Positions 1 to 10,414 of a stretch of 64,000 bases of DNA are shown in pieces; position 1 is the first letter of the stretch, and every line of letters starts with the position of its first letter. The notes beneath the pieces were generated by a model. It made no database searches. It worked only from the letters and a program-made list of their open reading frames with translations, and was not told the origin of the DNA. Position numbers and translations under genes: made by a program. Source of the stretch: Macrotrachela quadricornifera (taxonomy: Eukaryota; Rotifera; Eurotatoria; Philodinida; Philodinidae); the NCBI GenBank assembly GCA_022393335.1, contig JAJEKB010001368.1, positions 506,571 to 570,570 of the forward strand. Direction: 5' to 3'.

Positions 1-394
1 GAAAGATAAGATGTTGTGATGATATTTCGATGTTTGATGTTGAATTTCGATGATTATTGAAGATAGTGAGACGAAGAAAATCATAGAAGCCTGTCTTCTC
101 AGCATGAATAAAATCATAGATAGGTTCAAAGATGAGTTTGTTTCCATCAAATGTTAATATTTCTTCATCAATTTGTACATTAGAAAGAGAGATGTGTCGA
201 CTATCTCGTGTTTGAACCGTACTCTGACCACTGAAACATCCGACGTTTCCGGTCTCATATGCACAGGACCATTGTGCACAGTAGTACCCTCCCGCAGAAC
301 CTTGCGAGCAGGTACACTTTTCAGTTCCGCCGTTTACGACTTGATTGTATAATAAATAGATGAAGAAAAAATTGGCTTGTACTTTTAGAAACAT
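1..394 (-). CDS. Secreted Hint-domain (hedgehog-type autoprocessing) protein, N-terminal part
   Basis: The frame opens at an ATG (392-394) and stays open to the window edge, giving 131 residues. Residues 1-21 form a hydrophobic signal peptide (FFFIYLLY core). A short Cys-rich stretch follows (C27, C29, C39, C44), then C53 in the context GCFSGQSTV. This is the start of a Hint (hedgehog/intein) domain: the Cys that would attack its own peptide bond, a beta-strand pattern ending VQIDEEILTF (matching the L-R-I-G-D-x-V-L block of hedgehog proteins), and SSQHLIF at 125-131, which holds the block-B His (H128). Known Hint domains cleave the chain before the Cys, and hedgehog ones esterify the N-terminal part. 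The N-terminal part here is only about 30 residues after the signal peptide and has no Hedge signal domain, so this resembles the hog-only proteins of nematodes and protists. The C-terminal half of Hint is outside the window. Confidence 0.75.
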   Translation of the reverse strand, partial: MFLKVQANFFFIYLLYNQVVNGGTEKCTCSQGSAGGYYCAQWSCAYETGNVGCFSGQSTVQTRDSRHISLSNVQIDEEILTFDGNKLIFEPIYDFIHAEKTGFYDFLRLTIFNNHRNSTSNIEISSQHLIF

Positions 395-3300
395 CGTTGC
401 TGTCTCTTAGTGAACAACTATTACCCTAACTATTGATTTTATAGTAGAAAAAAGAGTAAGCTTACCTAGTGAGTTTAGTAACGCTGATTGCATATTGTAC
501 CATATGCATAACTAGGTTTTTTCCAAGAAAGAAAAAAGAATCGTCATTGATGCGTGAAAATGTGTCATACACCTAAATGATACGCCATTTGAACAAAAGG
601 GTAAACAATCGGATGAATAATATACGTAAGAAAAAAATATTTCTATGATGTATTATGGGGATTTTTCCAAATGATTCAGCGCTTTTGCGTTCATCTTTTG
701 ACTATAAGGAAGTTTTGATGATACTAAGAAAAGCTTGAAATTTTTAGTTTTGTAATCTTCTGTTTCTAGGATATAATTCATTTTTGGTCAAAAAGCCTGT
801 TTATCTTTGTTATCTTAACGAGTAACGCTCGCCCTTTTGAGGTGTCTGAAACTCGATTGAGTAGTTAAGACTACTATATGCTATTTTATCTTACTGGAAC
901 AATTGGTGACAATATCAAATATATTTTTGTGCACCTGTTAGAAAAGTATTACGATAGCCTATAATGGTATAGTGACTTCAGAGTTATAATAAATCTACAA
1001 ATACGATTATGATTGGTACCGGCTTTTTTCAAAAATAAAGCACGTCTTAAATTGAGTTTCGATTAGTAATATCGTTCATTTGTGACTAAATAGCCTTTAT
1101 AACAGAATGTCTGATATTAGTATAGCTGATTTCAGTTTATAGAACAAGTGACGTAAGATATTTTGTTGATTAATCGATAGTACTTTGCAAGAGTCATCAA
1201 ATCATGTAGAGGAAGCAGGAAAGTATTACCGAACTTTGGATAACGTTTGCAAAAGAATATGGCGTATCAGTGGAAGCAGAACAAAGAATAAACATTCTGA
1301 ATAATGGCTGGTACTAGAAGATTTACTTCATACGAAAAGATTATTTTCTATAATAGGATCAGTCTCGAAAGTATTCACTGCTTGAACGTGATATAAGAAA
1401 AGATAAAGGTTTCTTTACGAAGAACGAGGAATGTTTGTTTTCTTTTGAAATGCCGACATAAAATGAATATCACGATTGCATTGATGTGAGGTGGACAAAA
1501 GGAAAGAGGTAAGGAAACTATACATATACACACATATGACGGTAGACTATATATTTATCCACTATAATAGCATTACGTATATGAACCAAGTCACACCGAC
1601 TGAACAAAAAAATTTGATTTAATGCTTATTTTTCTTTCAATCTATTCATACTGTAGAAGCAATTGTTTCTAAAACATGATATATAATTATGCCACATTAC
1701 TAATTGACCTTGGGGATCTGTCGTAACTGGCGGTTCAACTGCGAGAACATTGAAACTTTTTTCTTTACGATTATTGATTTTAATTCGAACAATGAAATCT
1801 ATTTCTCCCGAGATAAAAGTCTGCAATACTTGTCGTAGTGTTTATTATACTTGGAAACGTAACATTCCTGAATTTAAGGACATATTTTCATGTATCAAAC
1901 AAGAGTTGTTCGATATTGAAAAAGTTGTTGATCCAAATTCGATAAATAAAAAAAAGGATTTTTTTTTATTGAATTGCGAATAATCTTTGTTCTTTGACTG
2001 GGTAGAATGATACAATGGATACGAATCTAGAAAATGTATCTAACCAAACATCTACATCAGATTAAAGTTTTAATTCATTTACAAAAAATGAAACTATTTA
2101 TTTGCCGATGAATCGCACATGTTTGGCACACACGTGAGAAAGATATTTTTAGCTATAACTAAATATCACAACTTGTAAACTTAAACGTGGATGATGTGTC
2201 AATAATGGACTCATCAAATCTATGTGTGTGTAAGTTATCACATAGAAAAATTATATACAACCAATGTGTTGCACATAGTTATGTAAGAATAGGAAAGAGA
2301 GGAAGTCGTTTCTTCGCGTCTTCACATGATCAATTATGACGCACAATTATTATTGCATAATTTAGTAATAACGAAGTCGTATTGAAATTTAGGCAGGTGT
2401 GAAACGATGAATGTACCCAAAAGCAAATCATTGTCTATAGATTTTTCTTATGTTAAAATAAAGAAAGAAACACTTTGAAAAATTCGAGATTTTTGTTTTA
2501 TTTTTTATTTTTATTATCAGAATCTATAAATATATATAAATAATAAGTTTAATATTGTTTCATTATTACATTAAAAAATAATACTAATTTAAAAAAAGAA
2601 AATGTTTATATAAATAACCCTTGCCAATTCATTGTATTATTAATTCTTTTCTAACTCATAAATAAAAAAATGATCAAAATACGCGATATATGTACAATTA
2701 ATATCACATAAAAAAATTTAGTTTTGTTTTTGTTTTCTCTTAGATAAAATTCTATAATATAGGTGTTCTTCAGATCTTAACATTCTAGTACTTCATCATC
2801 TTATTATTTTTCTAATGACTTTGACATCATTTTTGAATTGATTATAACCTAAGAAAATGATAAACATTTTATTTGAAACAATTGTTTATATTTTTTCTAG
2901 ATAATTAAATATTCGCTATTTCTTTTCTCAAATTGTTCTATTCGAATTATTTTTATGACATTTTTTTATAAAACTCTTATCTTTAAGAAAATAAATAGAA
3001 GTTAGTTACAAAATAACTGTTTTGTAATTTAAATTTGTAAAAAAATTTAAAATATTGGATATTGGAATATATAATTTTTATTATTTAATATTTACCTTTT
3101 ACAAAGAAAATCTTTCTGTTAAATATTTAATAGTAGTTCTAATTGTGTTCAATTGAGAAATGGATACGATTAGTTAGGTTCATTTGCTAAATATGCTAAT
3201 ATTTATATTTAAATTATTTTAAATATCGTTCATTAAAATTATTTTCTTAATCAATTTGTTGAAGTTGACTAGTTAACTTGACTAAATTAAATATTCTTTG

Positions 3301-3471
3301 AATAATATGTCTAATTGTATGTTAGAGTAATAGTTATTTACATTAATTATTTGTTTATTGAACTTTTTTGTTAAGTTATCTTCCCATTTATTAATTTGTT
3401 GTGCTAATGAATGATCTCTATTTTTTTCTGGCATCTCACACAGTGTGTTTTATTAGTTATATTTGTTATAC
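395..3471. other. Intergenic, very A+T-rich; no supported gene
   Basis: I see no gene with family support here. From about 2460 to 3430 the sequence is exceptionally A+T-rich with many short A/T runs. The only coding-like stretch is the short frame at 1792-1983, listed separately. Confidence 0.5.
1792..1983 (+). other. Short ORF with a CxxC motif, possible gene or transposon fragment
   Basis: From the first ATG the frame encodes 63 residues. It contains VCNTCRSVYYTWKRN followed by IPEF and an acidic stretch, then a lysine-rich low-complexity end. The CxxC with following aromatic and basic residues looks like half of a small zinc-binding module. No second half or partner exon was found on either side. 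It could be a remnant exon of a transposase or a chance frame. I do not recognise the family. Confidence 0.2.
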
Positions 3472-3486
3472 TAGGGTGGCAGCAAA

Positions 3487-4718
3487 TAGTGGCGTAACCA
3501 GAAAAAAGTTACAGGGGGGGCATTGCCCCTCTCAAAGTTTTTGTGACGGATGAAAAAGTTTTTTTGTGCCCAGAGATGTCCAAACATTTTTCGCATCAGA
3601 ACACAAGCTAATTTTTCGAATATCGAAAAGCCAAAAAATCTTGCTGTTTCTAATTGAATTTCATGCAAAGATTTTGGCGTTCGAGAACTCTATAAATTAC
3701 CAAAGAATTGTATAGATTTTTCGCGAAGCGAAAGCTTTTGCAGGATTTAGAAAAAAATTCTACTTTTTTTGTAAGGATTCGCAAATATACAAAGATCTTC
3801 TAAAAGCATCAATTTTTTGAATAAAACAAACATAGTACCCAATACTTTCGTTACTATCGGCTTTGTCGAGATTTTTGACCAAAACAGCAGTTTTGTTTGG
3901 CATTTCCTCACTAACTCTGGTGTTTAGAAGAGATATCTGTGAAGAATATGTGAAAATGTTAATGAATACTGCTGTTTTGCTTGAAAATTTCGTCAAAACC
4001 GACTCGGAGAAAGAAAGATCAGCAGTTTGTTTTATTCATTCATAAAACTCGTGCTTTTTCGAAATTTCTGTGTGTCTGATTTTCAGAAAGAAAAATCGTC
4101 ATAGAAAGCTTAGAAAATTCCTCAATATTTATGCTGCCGAAGGAGGTCAAGCTGAGAATGATTTTTTAGAAATAGCGCTTTTCAGCAGGGAAAAAGACTT
4201 TGACAACCAATTCAGACAAATTTTCCAGCTAGAAATAGCCATCCTTAATATCTCTCAACATCACTTTTCTAAAAAAAAAGTTGTGCTTTGAAAAAATGCC
4301 AAAAACTTTGAGAAACTCAGAAATATCAAAGATATTTATTTTACAAAGATGACCAAGTTGTTTATCGATTACTCATAATAAAATGTAAATTTTCTTCAGC
4401 CGATACGACAGTTTTCTTTGAAAAATAACCATTTTTGCTGCACAGAAGGTTTTGAGCTTACCACAATCCTATAAAACTCTCAAAAACTGATCCTATGAAT
4501 CACTAGTCTCAGCATTTTTACCGCCGAAGGCGGCCACGCTCGTGATGGTTGTAGAAAACTGAAGTTTCTAATTTCTCCGATGTATAAAGACACATTTTCT
4601 TCAAGGCTACCACTATAACATCTTATGATGTAAACGTAGAAGCGTCCGCTCATTTCGAATCAAAAATTTTACAGGGGGGGCATTGCACCCCCGTGCCCCC
4701 CTGGTGGTTACGCCACTA
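3487..4718. mobile_element. Non-autonomous hAT-like element (1232 bp) inside the mariner TIR
   Basis: Both ends carry the perfect 14 bp inverted repeat TAGTGGCGTAACCA. It is flanked by an exact 8 bp direct duplication, GCAGCAAA (3479-3486 and 4719-4726); 8 bp is diagnostic of the hAT superfamily. Just inside each end lies TTACAGGGGGGGCATTGC (about 3518 and 4670), itself a G/C hairpin and in the same orientation at both ends. The interior has related sub-repeats (GCCGAAGGxGG near 4136 and 4523) but no transposase, so movement would have to be in trans. Confidence 0.88.
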
Positions 4719-4787
4719 GCAGCAAAGTTTTTGCGTTTTTTTTCAAAAATTTTGTTTTTATTTTAACTTTAACAGTATAACTAGTTT

Positions 4788-5730
4788 TCAGTTATAGAAG
4801 TTGACAATATCCATTTTCACGTCGTCTCCGTCTTCGAACTTTTTCTCACGCAAATGATGAGAAAGAGAACGAAACAAATGGTAGTTCGTTGGAGCCAAGT
4901 CAGGACAATAAGATGGATGGGGAATGATACTCCATCCAAGCTTCGATCATTTTTTGTAGGTCGACTTTGCAACATGGGGTCCTGCATTATCATGCAAATA
5001 GTGAATTCGATCCTCCTTTCCATTGAGTTTTTCGGCAGCCCGGTCCAATTGTTGACAGTAGAGATCAGCAGTGATGGTGCAACCATTTGGAAGAACTTTC
5101 TACTGAATAATTCCGTTGACATCCTATCCAGCTCTCAGCATCACCTTCTTGGGGTATAGATCAGTCTTAGGTGTTACTACGCCTGTTTGACCAGAGCTTA
5201 GCCATTGGCGTCTGTGGGTGTAGTTGATATACAACACTCACTTCTCATCGCTGGTGATAACATTGCGAGGCCATTGATAGTTACGATGAGATATCATTAA
5301 ATCCATACAAGCATCAACTCTGTATTGAAACTGATGTGGTGATAACTCATGGGGATATCCAAACTCCATATCTCCATGTTTTGCCTAATTCGTTCAGATG
5401 TTTTTCCATCGCAGTATGAGAGCACTCAAGCTGCTCTGCTAAACACCGTGAAGCCAATCAAGAATCTTGTTTGATAAGTTGCTTTAAGAGATCCGCATCC
5501 AGTTCCAGTGGTCAACCAGGTCGAGGTAAATTGTCGAGTTCTAAGTTACCATTCTTGAAGCAATTGAATCAATGTTGTGTCGTACAAATAGAGAGTATAT
5601 TCTCGTCCCTCGTGCTGCATATGTTGTTGGCTGCTTCCGGTGCTTTGTAATCCAGACAGAATTCATGAAGTAAAAGCACTCAAATCTCTCTACGAGAAAG
5701 ATTCATTTTCAGTTCATGATCAGCGTCCAT
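4788..5730 (-). pseudogene. mariner transposase pseudogene
   Basis: Reading from the ATG at 5728-5730, the minus strand gives a recognisable mariner transposase: an N-terminal HTH region, the linker NLPRPG, then ITSDEK (first catalytic Asp), HDNAGPH (second) and CPDLAPTNYHLF. The last motif is normally APSDYHLF or APTDYHLF, so the third catalytic Asp is Asn here (GAC to AAC). About eight in-frame TGA/TAG codons are present, mostly where Trp or Gln is expected, plus one frameshift near 5360. The protein cannot be made. The pattern fits G-to-A (C-to-T) decay after the copy died. Confidence 0.9.
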
Positions 5731-5866
5731 ATCGATAACTTTATCATCATTCAAAAGTTATTCGCATTCCCTTTGTATACCCTTAGTATGGAAACTTCTA
5801 GAATTTTCTCGAATGTTTCAGAACAATTTCAAAGAAAAACGCAATAACTTGGTTGCCAACCTAATA

Positions 5867-7180
5867 TAATCCATTAATTAGTAAATATTGAACTATATCC
5901 GTTTTATATGTGCTTGAATGTTAGTAATTTTACTTCATTGATTCTTTATTACATTCCAATAAAGTATACATTAACGAGGATAATTACATGTGTATCGAAA
6001 GACAAGTTAATTCAAATAGAGAACAACTAATTTAGAAAAACTTCCTCTCTTAGGTTTTCAGGAATATTCACTGTATATTTTTTTTACTCTCAATATATTT
6101 GACATAATATTCACGTAAGATATCTGATCATAAAACAGTAAAGATGGAACGTCTCTAGTAGATGACTTAACGAATCATAAACTTTTCAAACATCATATGG
6201 TCCAAAGTTGAAATTACAGTACAGTAATTATCACTTGCATTAAACCTAAAAATCAAGTTGTCCAATGAATGTATGTGTATTTTAGGTTATACAAAACCAC
6301 ACAAATTATTAACATTTAAAGATTATTTGTGTAATACTTTCAAGAATACTTATTTTTTATTGCGTTTATAGTTATACCTTTAAGAAAGAATTTTTATACT
6401 GCTACGTTTTTCTGGTTGAAGAATTACGATGAATTATTTGTTCAGTTTTCCGTGTTCGGCCAAAGGTCAACACTAGCACTGTTAGTATAAGTGTATCGTG
6501 GAACGCGAATAAAATACTCAGGCTTCAACATAATGGGGTAATAGACATTTTTTAAGTAGACTCTGGGAATGAGTGTAATGGACTCTTAATGATATAAGAA
6601 TATTTATTTATTGTAAAGGAAATTGTATTTAATCGATCCGTTTGATTTTGAAAGTTATCTCATCACAGTTGCTTCGCAAAAGTATTAATAAAGATCACTA
6701 GAGGAAAAACTAGAGAGTAAGTAATCAATTTATCTTCATAAAGGGTATATTGCCACATAGTAAGCTGATTCGTTGTTTATATGTTTCCCAAATTTCCATT
6801 CTGTAAGCCAACTACCTAAGAAACAAATATGGAATCTTTTCTTCTATAACTGATCAACAGAATAAAAGATACAACTAAGAGAGAAAATATCGACATAACA
6901 TGTTTTTTTTCAATGTGTTGCAAATAATAAAAATATACAGTGAATTTTCTTGAAAACCTAAGAGGAGAAGTGCTGGAAATGTTTCTAAAATAATTGTTCT
7001 CTATTTGAATTAACTTGTCTTTTGATACTCATGTAATTATCCTAATAAATGTATACTTTATTGGAATGTAATAAAGAATCAATGAAATAAAATTACTAAT
7101 AAGATAAAATATTTTATTTATACTAATATTCAGGCACATATAAAATTGATATAATTTAATATTTACTAATTAATGGATTA
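5867..7180. mobile_element. Long-TIR element (1314 bp) directly beside the mariner
   Basis: Sequence at 5867-6100 is repeated in inverted orientation at about 6935-7180. Both outer ends read TAATCCATTAATTAGTAAAT, and the match continues with small indels through the block containing AAAACCTAAGAG. TA at 5865-5866 and 7181-7182 could be the target duplication. About 830 bp of interior show no open frame. The right arm has a roughly 20-25 bp A/T insertion compared with the left. It starts only 3 bp after the mariner's TA duplication. Confidence 0.8.
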
Positions 7181-7182
7181 TA

Positions 7183-7685
7183 CCTATGTTGGTGCATATA
7201 GTCACTTCCATAAAGAAATTCGAAAAACACTTATATAAAAGAAAATATTTGTGAAAGAAGTAGTGCAAACCTTTTTGCAAACACCTGCATTTGTAGTATT
7301 TGAGATGCTCTGTCAAATAAAAAAGTTTTGAAAAACTCCTATACTATAATGAAATGCGACTGAAAACAAAAGATAGTGTGAAACTTATGACATCCACCGT
7401 ATATAGTCATTTTATATTCTCTTATATACTATGTTTTACTGGCATTCTTTAGTTGACGTTCGTATGGTAGACTTGTTTCGTACCGTGCCAATCCCCAAAC
7501 TGTACATACGAGATGATCTTTCAGAATTTGCCAAATGAATCTCATTAGAGAGATTTGGTATTTTCATCAAAGTGCTACTCTGTTGCTATAATAAATGTCA
7601 AAATACATCGTGAAAGATGATCGCCTTTTATTTTTTCTATATTACTCAATAAGCAGAGACACACATATTCATACAAATCAAAGTT
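7183..7685. other. Intergenic, 3' side of the SRPBCC gene
   Basis: About 500 bases without a frame of interest. The first 25 bases (TATGTTGGTGCATATAG) faintly resemble a mariner end, but no partner end was found. Confidence 0.4.
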
Positions 7686-8255
7686 TCAAATGGCATTCTT
7701 TCTGCATGATTCAAGTGTTGCTTCCTCTATATAACGCTTCAGACCACTGCTCCAATCGTTAAATCGCTCCTGCAAATCATCGCCGTAGATAGATCGTACG
7801 ATATAAGCCATTGGTCCAGCAAACGTTTCCCATGTAAAATACTTACATGTGCCATCCTCTTGATCTGTCATTTGTTGCACTCTTTCAGATCTCAACAACC
7901 AAGAAAACCCACCGTTAAATTTCCAGCATATCTTACATGCTTCTGAATCAAACATAGTAACTTGTACGAGAGTTGATCTTAGCGAGCCACCTGGCTTCAT
8001 ATAAGTTGTGAAGCGCATGTTGGTACCTACTCTAAGTTCATCCACGTTATCTCCATTGTCTGATGGCTGTTTGAGAATCTCGACAGATGGTACGAAAGTG
8101 TTCCATTTATGATAGTTTGCAGTGTCGACGATAGCAGCGAAGACGCGTGATGCCGGTGTCGAGATCACAACTGAAGATGAGACCGTAAATACGCCGCCGT
8201 TGGGTAGTAGTGGTGTTGGCAGGATCTCTAGCTGTCGTTCTACATTTGTAGACAT
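7686..8255 (-). CDS. SRPBCC / polyketide-cyclase-like (START-superfamily) protein
   Basis: A single uninterrupted exon encodes 189 residues from the ATG at 8253-8255. Residues 23-50 (FTVSSSVVISTPASRVFAAIVDTANYHKWN, given by its ends FTVSSS and YHKWN) form the first strand and helix of the SRPBCC fold. The pattern 'I-P-A-x-x-V-W/F-x-x-I-x-D-x-x-x-Y-x-x-W-N' is typical of the family. The C-terminal part (MAYIVRSIYGDDLQERFNDWSSGLKRYIE) is the long closing helix over the hydrophobic cavity. No signal peptide or membrane segment is seen, so it is probably cytosolic. The family binds hydrophobic ligands; the ligand cannot be read from sequence. Proteins of this layout are abundant in fungi and bacteria. 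The absence of introns next to intron-rich neighbours makes horizontal acquisition plausible, but that is inference. Confidence 0.82.
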   Translation of the reverse strand: MSTNVERQLEILPTPLLPNGGVFTVSSSVVISTPASRVFAAIVDTANYHKWNTFVPSVEILKQPSDNGDNVDELRVGTNMRFTTYMKPGGSLRSTLVQVTMFDSEACKICWKFNGGFSWLLRSERVQQMTDQEDGTCKYFTWETFAGPMAYIVRSIYGDDLQERFNDWSSGLKRYIEEATLESCRKNAI

Positions 8256-8810
8256 GATATAGTAATGTAGCTGTACAAACAGACAAGAACAAGTTAGAGA
8301 TGTCTCAATACCAATATTTCAATACCGTATTGGTAATGTTATATTCCTAGTTAGAGTTTGAGAAAATATGGAATCCAAAGATCTTCTTCCCCTACCATCA
8401 TGACTTTACTAATTCAATTCGAAAATCAATTATTACATCACTACTTCGCTACAAAAACAAATATCAATTTACTCTTTAGCTTGCACCACTAAGAAAAATG
8501 AAAAGAAAAAGCTGTATTTAATGAACATATAAAATTATATTAGGGAAAAAACAAAACTTCTAGTAATTATTAATTAGTCATATTGGCTCCATAACCAGTA
8601 CTCTTATTTCTACAAAAAAAAATTTTTACAGCCTAGTTCTGGGAATTTCTTCAAACTCTCTCAAACAGAAAAAATTGCCTTCTTCTATTTCATTGTTATG
8701 ACCCTTAATACATGTTTTTAGAAGAATTGCAAGATGCAGCATAAAAAAACTACAATTGCACAAAGAACAGCTAAAGTAAGAAAATAGAAGTTTCTTGCTT
8801 GGTTAAAAAA

Positions 8811-9118
8811 AAGCAACCCTTTCGCAGTGTTGAAAATTGGTCATACAAAATTTTACTCTTTTTGAAAACAAAATTATAGCATTAGAATAAGCTTTATGCT
8901 GCAGTTTGTGGAGCTTCTCACGCTGTATCTTATGATATTTTTTTGTTTTATTCTGCAAAAGCACATTAGATGATAAACAGATGAGATAAGAAAAAATGAT
9001 CTTATCGCAGCGTCGAAAATTGGTCGCACAGCATTTTACTGCTTTTGAAAAAAAATACACAATGTAGATAAGTAATTATTTTTTTCACGCTGCATCTTGT
9101 GGTATACTTGATTTTTTT
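8811..9118 (-). repeat. Two adjacent copies of a ~130 bp dispersed repeat
   Basis: On the minus strand the copies cover about 8811-8950 and 8998-9118. They share ATACCACAAGATGCAGCGTG-like starts and ACCAATTTTCGACGCTGCGA-like ends. The same unit occurs on the plus strand at about 31301-31437, inside another inverted-repeat element. It is A+T-rich with no coding potential and is probably a fragment of a non-autonomous transposon. Confidence 0.6.
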
Positions 9119-9754
9119 AAAACAACGCGTTAATGGTTACAAAAATGAAATGAAGACAGGGTCTTGTTTTTGTTCAAAGAAGAGTAGACTAAGTATAAAT
9201 AATATTATCAAAATTACTGTTAAAGGATACCCAATACGATGTGAGCCGGAGAAAAACTGCCGAATGCATTAACTATGAGTCAAATGAATGCAAAAAAAAA
9301 ATGAAGTAAAAATGTGATCAATGCACGTTTATATCTGTTCTTTATTGCAATGATCACTGATGCATAGATTGACTTTTTTTTCATCTTAGTGAGGAAAAGG
9401 AACAAGCAATCAAAGAAGAAGAACATATTAGCAATGACGCTTTTTGATTGTGTTACTCATGAACGTTATTTGCGTTCAATGTATGCAAAATACAGAAAGA
9501 AGAAATAATAGCCAGATCTCTCAAATTAACGAAATATTTGCAGGTAATGAGAGGCGACACCCTGCGGCCAAACCATTATTATCGTTTACTATACATGTGA
9601 CGATCACTAGTCTTGAGGGTAAACTTTAACCCTTTGAGGTCGGAATTATTTTTATACAGCAAAAGTTTGTGTAATTAGAAATTAACGTTTTACTCAGCAC
9701 CATCAGAAGAATGAATGATGAAAAAAAGCTTGTCAGTGCAGACCTTTTAGGGCT

Positions 9755-10414
9755 AAAATGTGGAACTCACATATTCATATAAGCTAGGAGCTGTGTTACT
9801 GTAAATTTTTTATAATGTTAGTGCTCTACATTGATAGATATATATTTACAGCAAGGCTTTAAGGTGAAAGAGAACGATGATAAAACAGGAATCATTTATT
9901 CCGTCGTGTCTGCTGCAATGGGGAGGTATTTTTGATAGAGATATCTGCAATGAAGACCTGTCTGTAATTGAAGCTGGTCTGTAAGGGGAGAGCTCAAAAA
10001 GTCTCGACTTAAAATTTACATTTACTCTTTTTCTTCGAAAAAATATAGGCACGCCTGTCATATCTGCGATGGTCAGGAAGCGTTGCTAAGGAAAATTTGT
10101 ACTCAATGACATTTAACCGCGGTTGCTATGGAAAGTTTTTTTGACCTTGGTTGTTATGGAAACTTTTTTTTGACCTTCGTTGCTAAGGATGTCTGTAAGG
10201 GGGGGGGGTGGGTGGGGGGGGGGAGCCCTAAAAACTTCGACTTAAAACTTACACTCACTATTTTCCTTCGTCAATATGTGAGTTCCACAAAACAAGAAGC
10301 TACATGTACTGATACTAAAATGTGCAGGAATGAAGAAAGAAAGCACATTCTTTTTTTCAACAATATCTACTCATTCTTCTTATACGTGTTGCTATTAGCA
10401 CATGTAGCTTCTTG
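9755..10414. repeat. Complex repeat patch with a 25-base G-rich tract
   Basis: Several repeat layers overlap. A direct repeat (CTGTAAGGGG...CTCGACTTAAAATTTAC type) occurs at about 9979-10046 and 10191-10271. An inverted pair (TGTGGAACTCACATA) lies at 9755-9775 and 10273-10288. A stem AAGAAGCTACATGT lies at 10293-10307 with its reverse complement at 10400-10414. Tandem 28-29 bp units (GGTTGCTATGGAAAG...TGACCTT) occupy 10121-10177. At 10199-10223 is an almost pure G run broken by two T. No coding frame fits. It may be a transposon remnant or a structure-forming sequence. Confidence 0.6.

Larger units (their letters stand above)
3474..5861 (-). mobile_element. Degenerate mariner element, split by a hAT-like insertion
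   Basis: The right end, read inward on the minus strand, begins TAGGTTGGCAACCAAGTTAT. The left end begins TAGGGTGGCAGCAAA, breaks at 3486, and resumes at 4719 with GCAGCAAAGTTTTTGCG. The two ends then align through TTGCGTTTTT. TA dinucleotides at 3472-3473 and 5862-5863 flank the element, as expected for mariner target duplication. Removing the inner element and one copy of its 8 bp duplication leaves about 1148 bp, a normal mariner length. The interior holds a decayed transposase on the minus strand. Confidence 0.88.

Noticed and set aside
4854..5159. 101-codon frame on the plus strand
   Set aside because: Antisense to the mariner transposase pseudogene; the minus strand carries the recognisable motifs.
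7183..7210. Second mariner element starting at TATGTTGGTGCA
   Set aside because: Only one weak end; no matching inverted end or transposase sequence downstream.
10199..10223. Telomeric repeat
   Set aside because: The tract is nearly pure G with two T and lacks a regular repeat unit such as the TGTGGG type.
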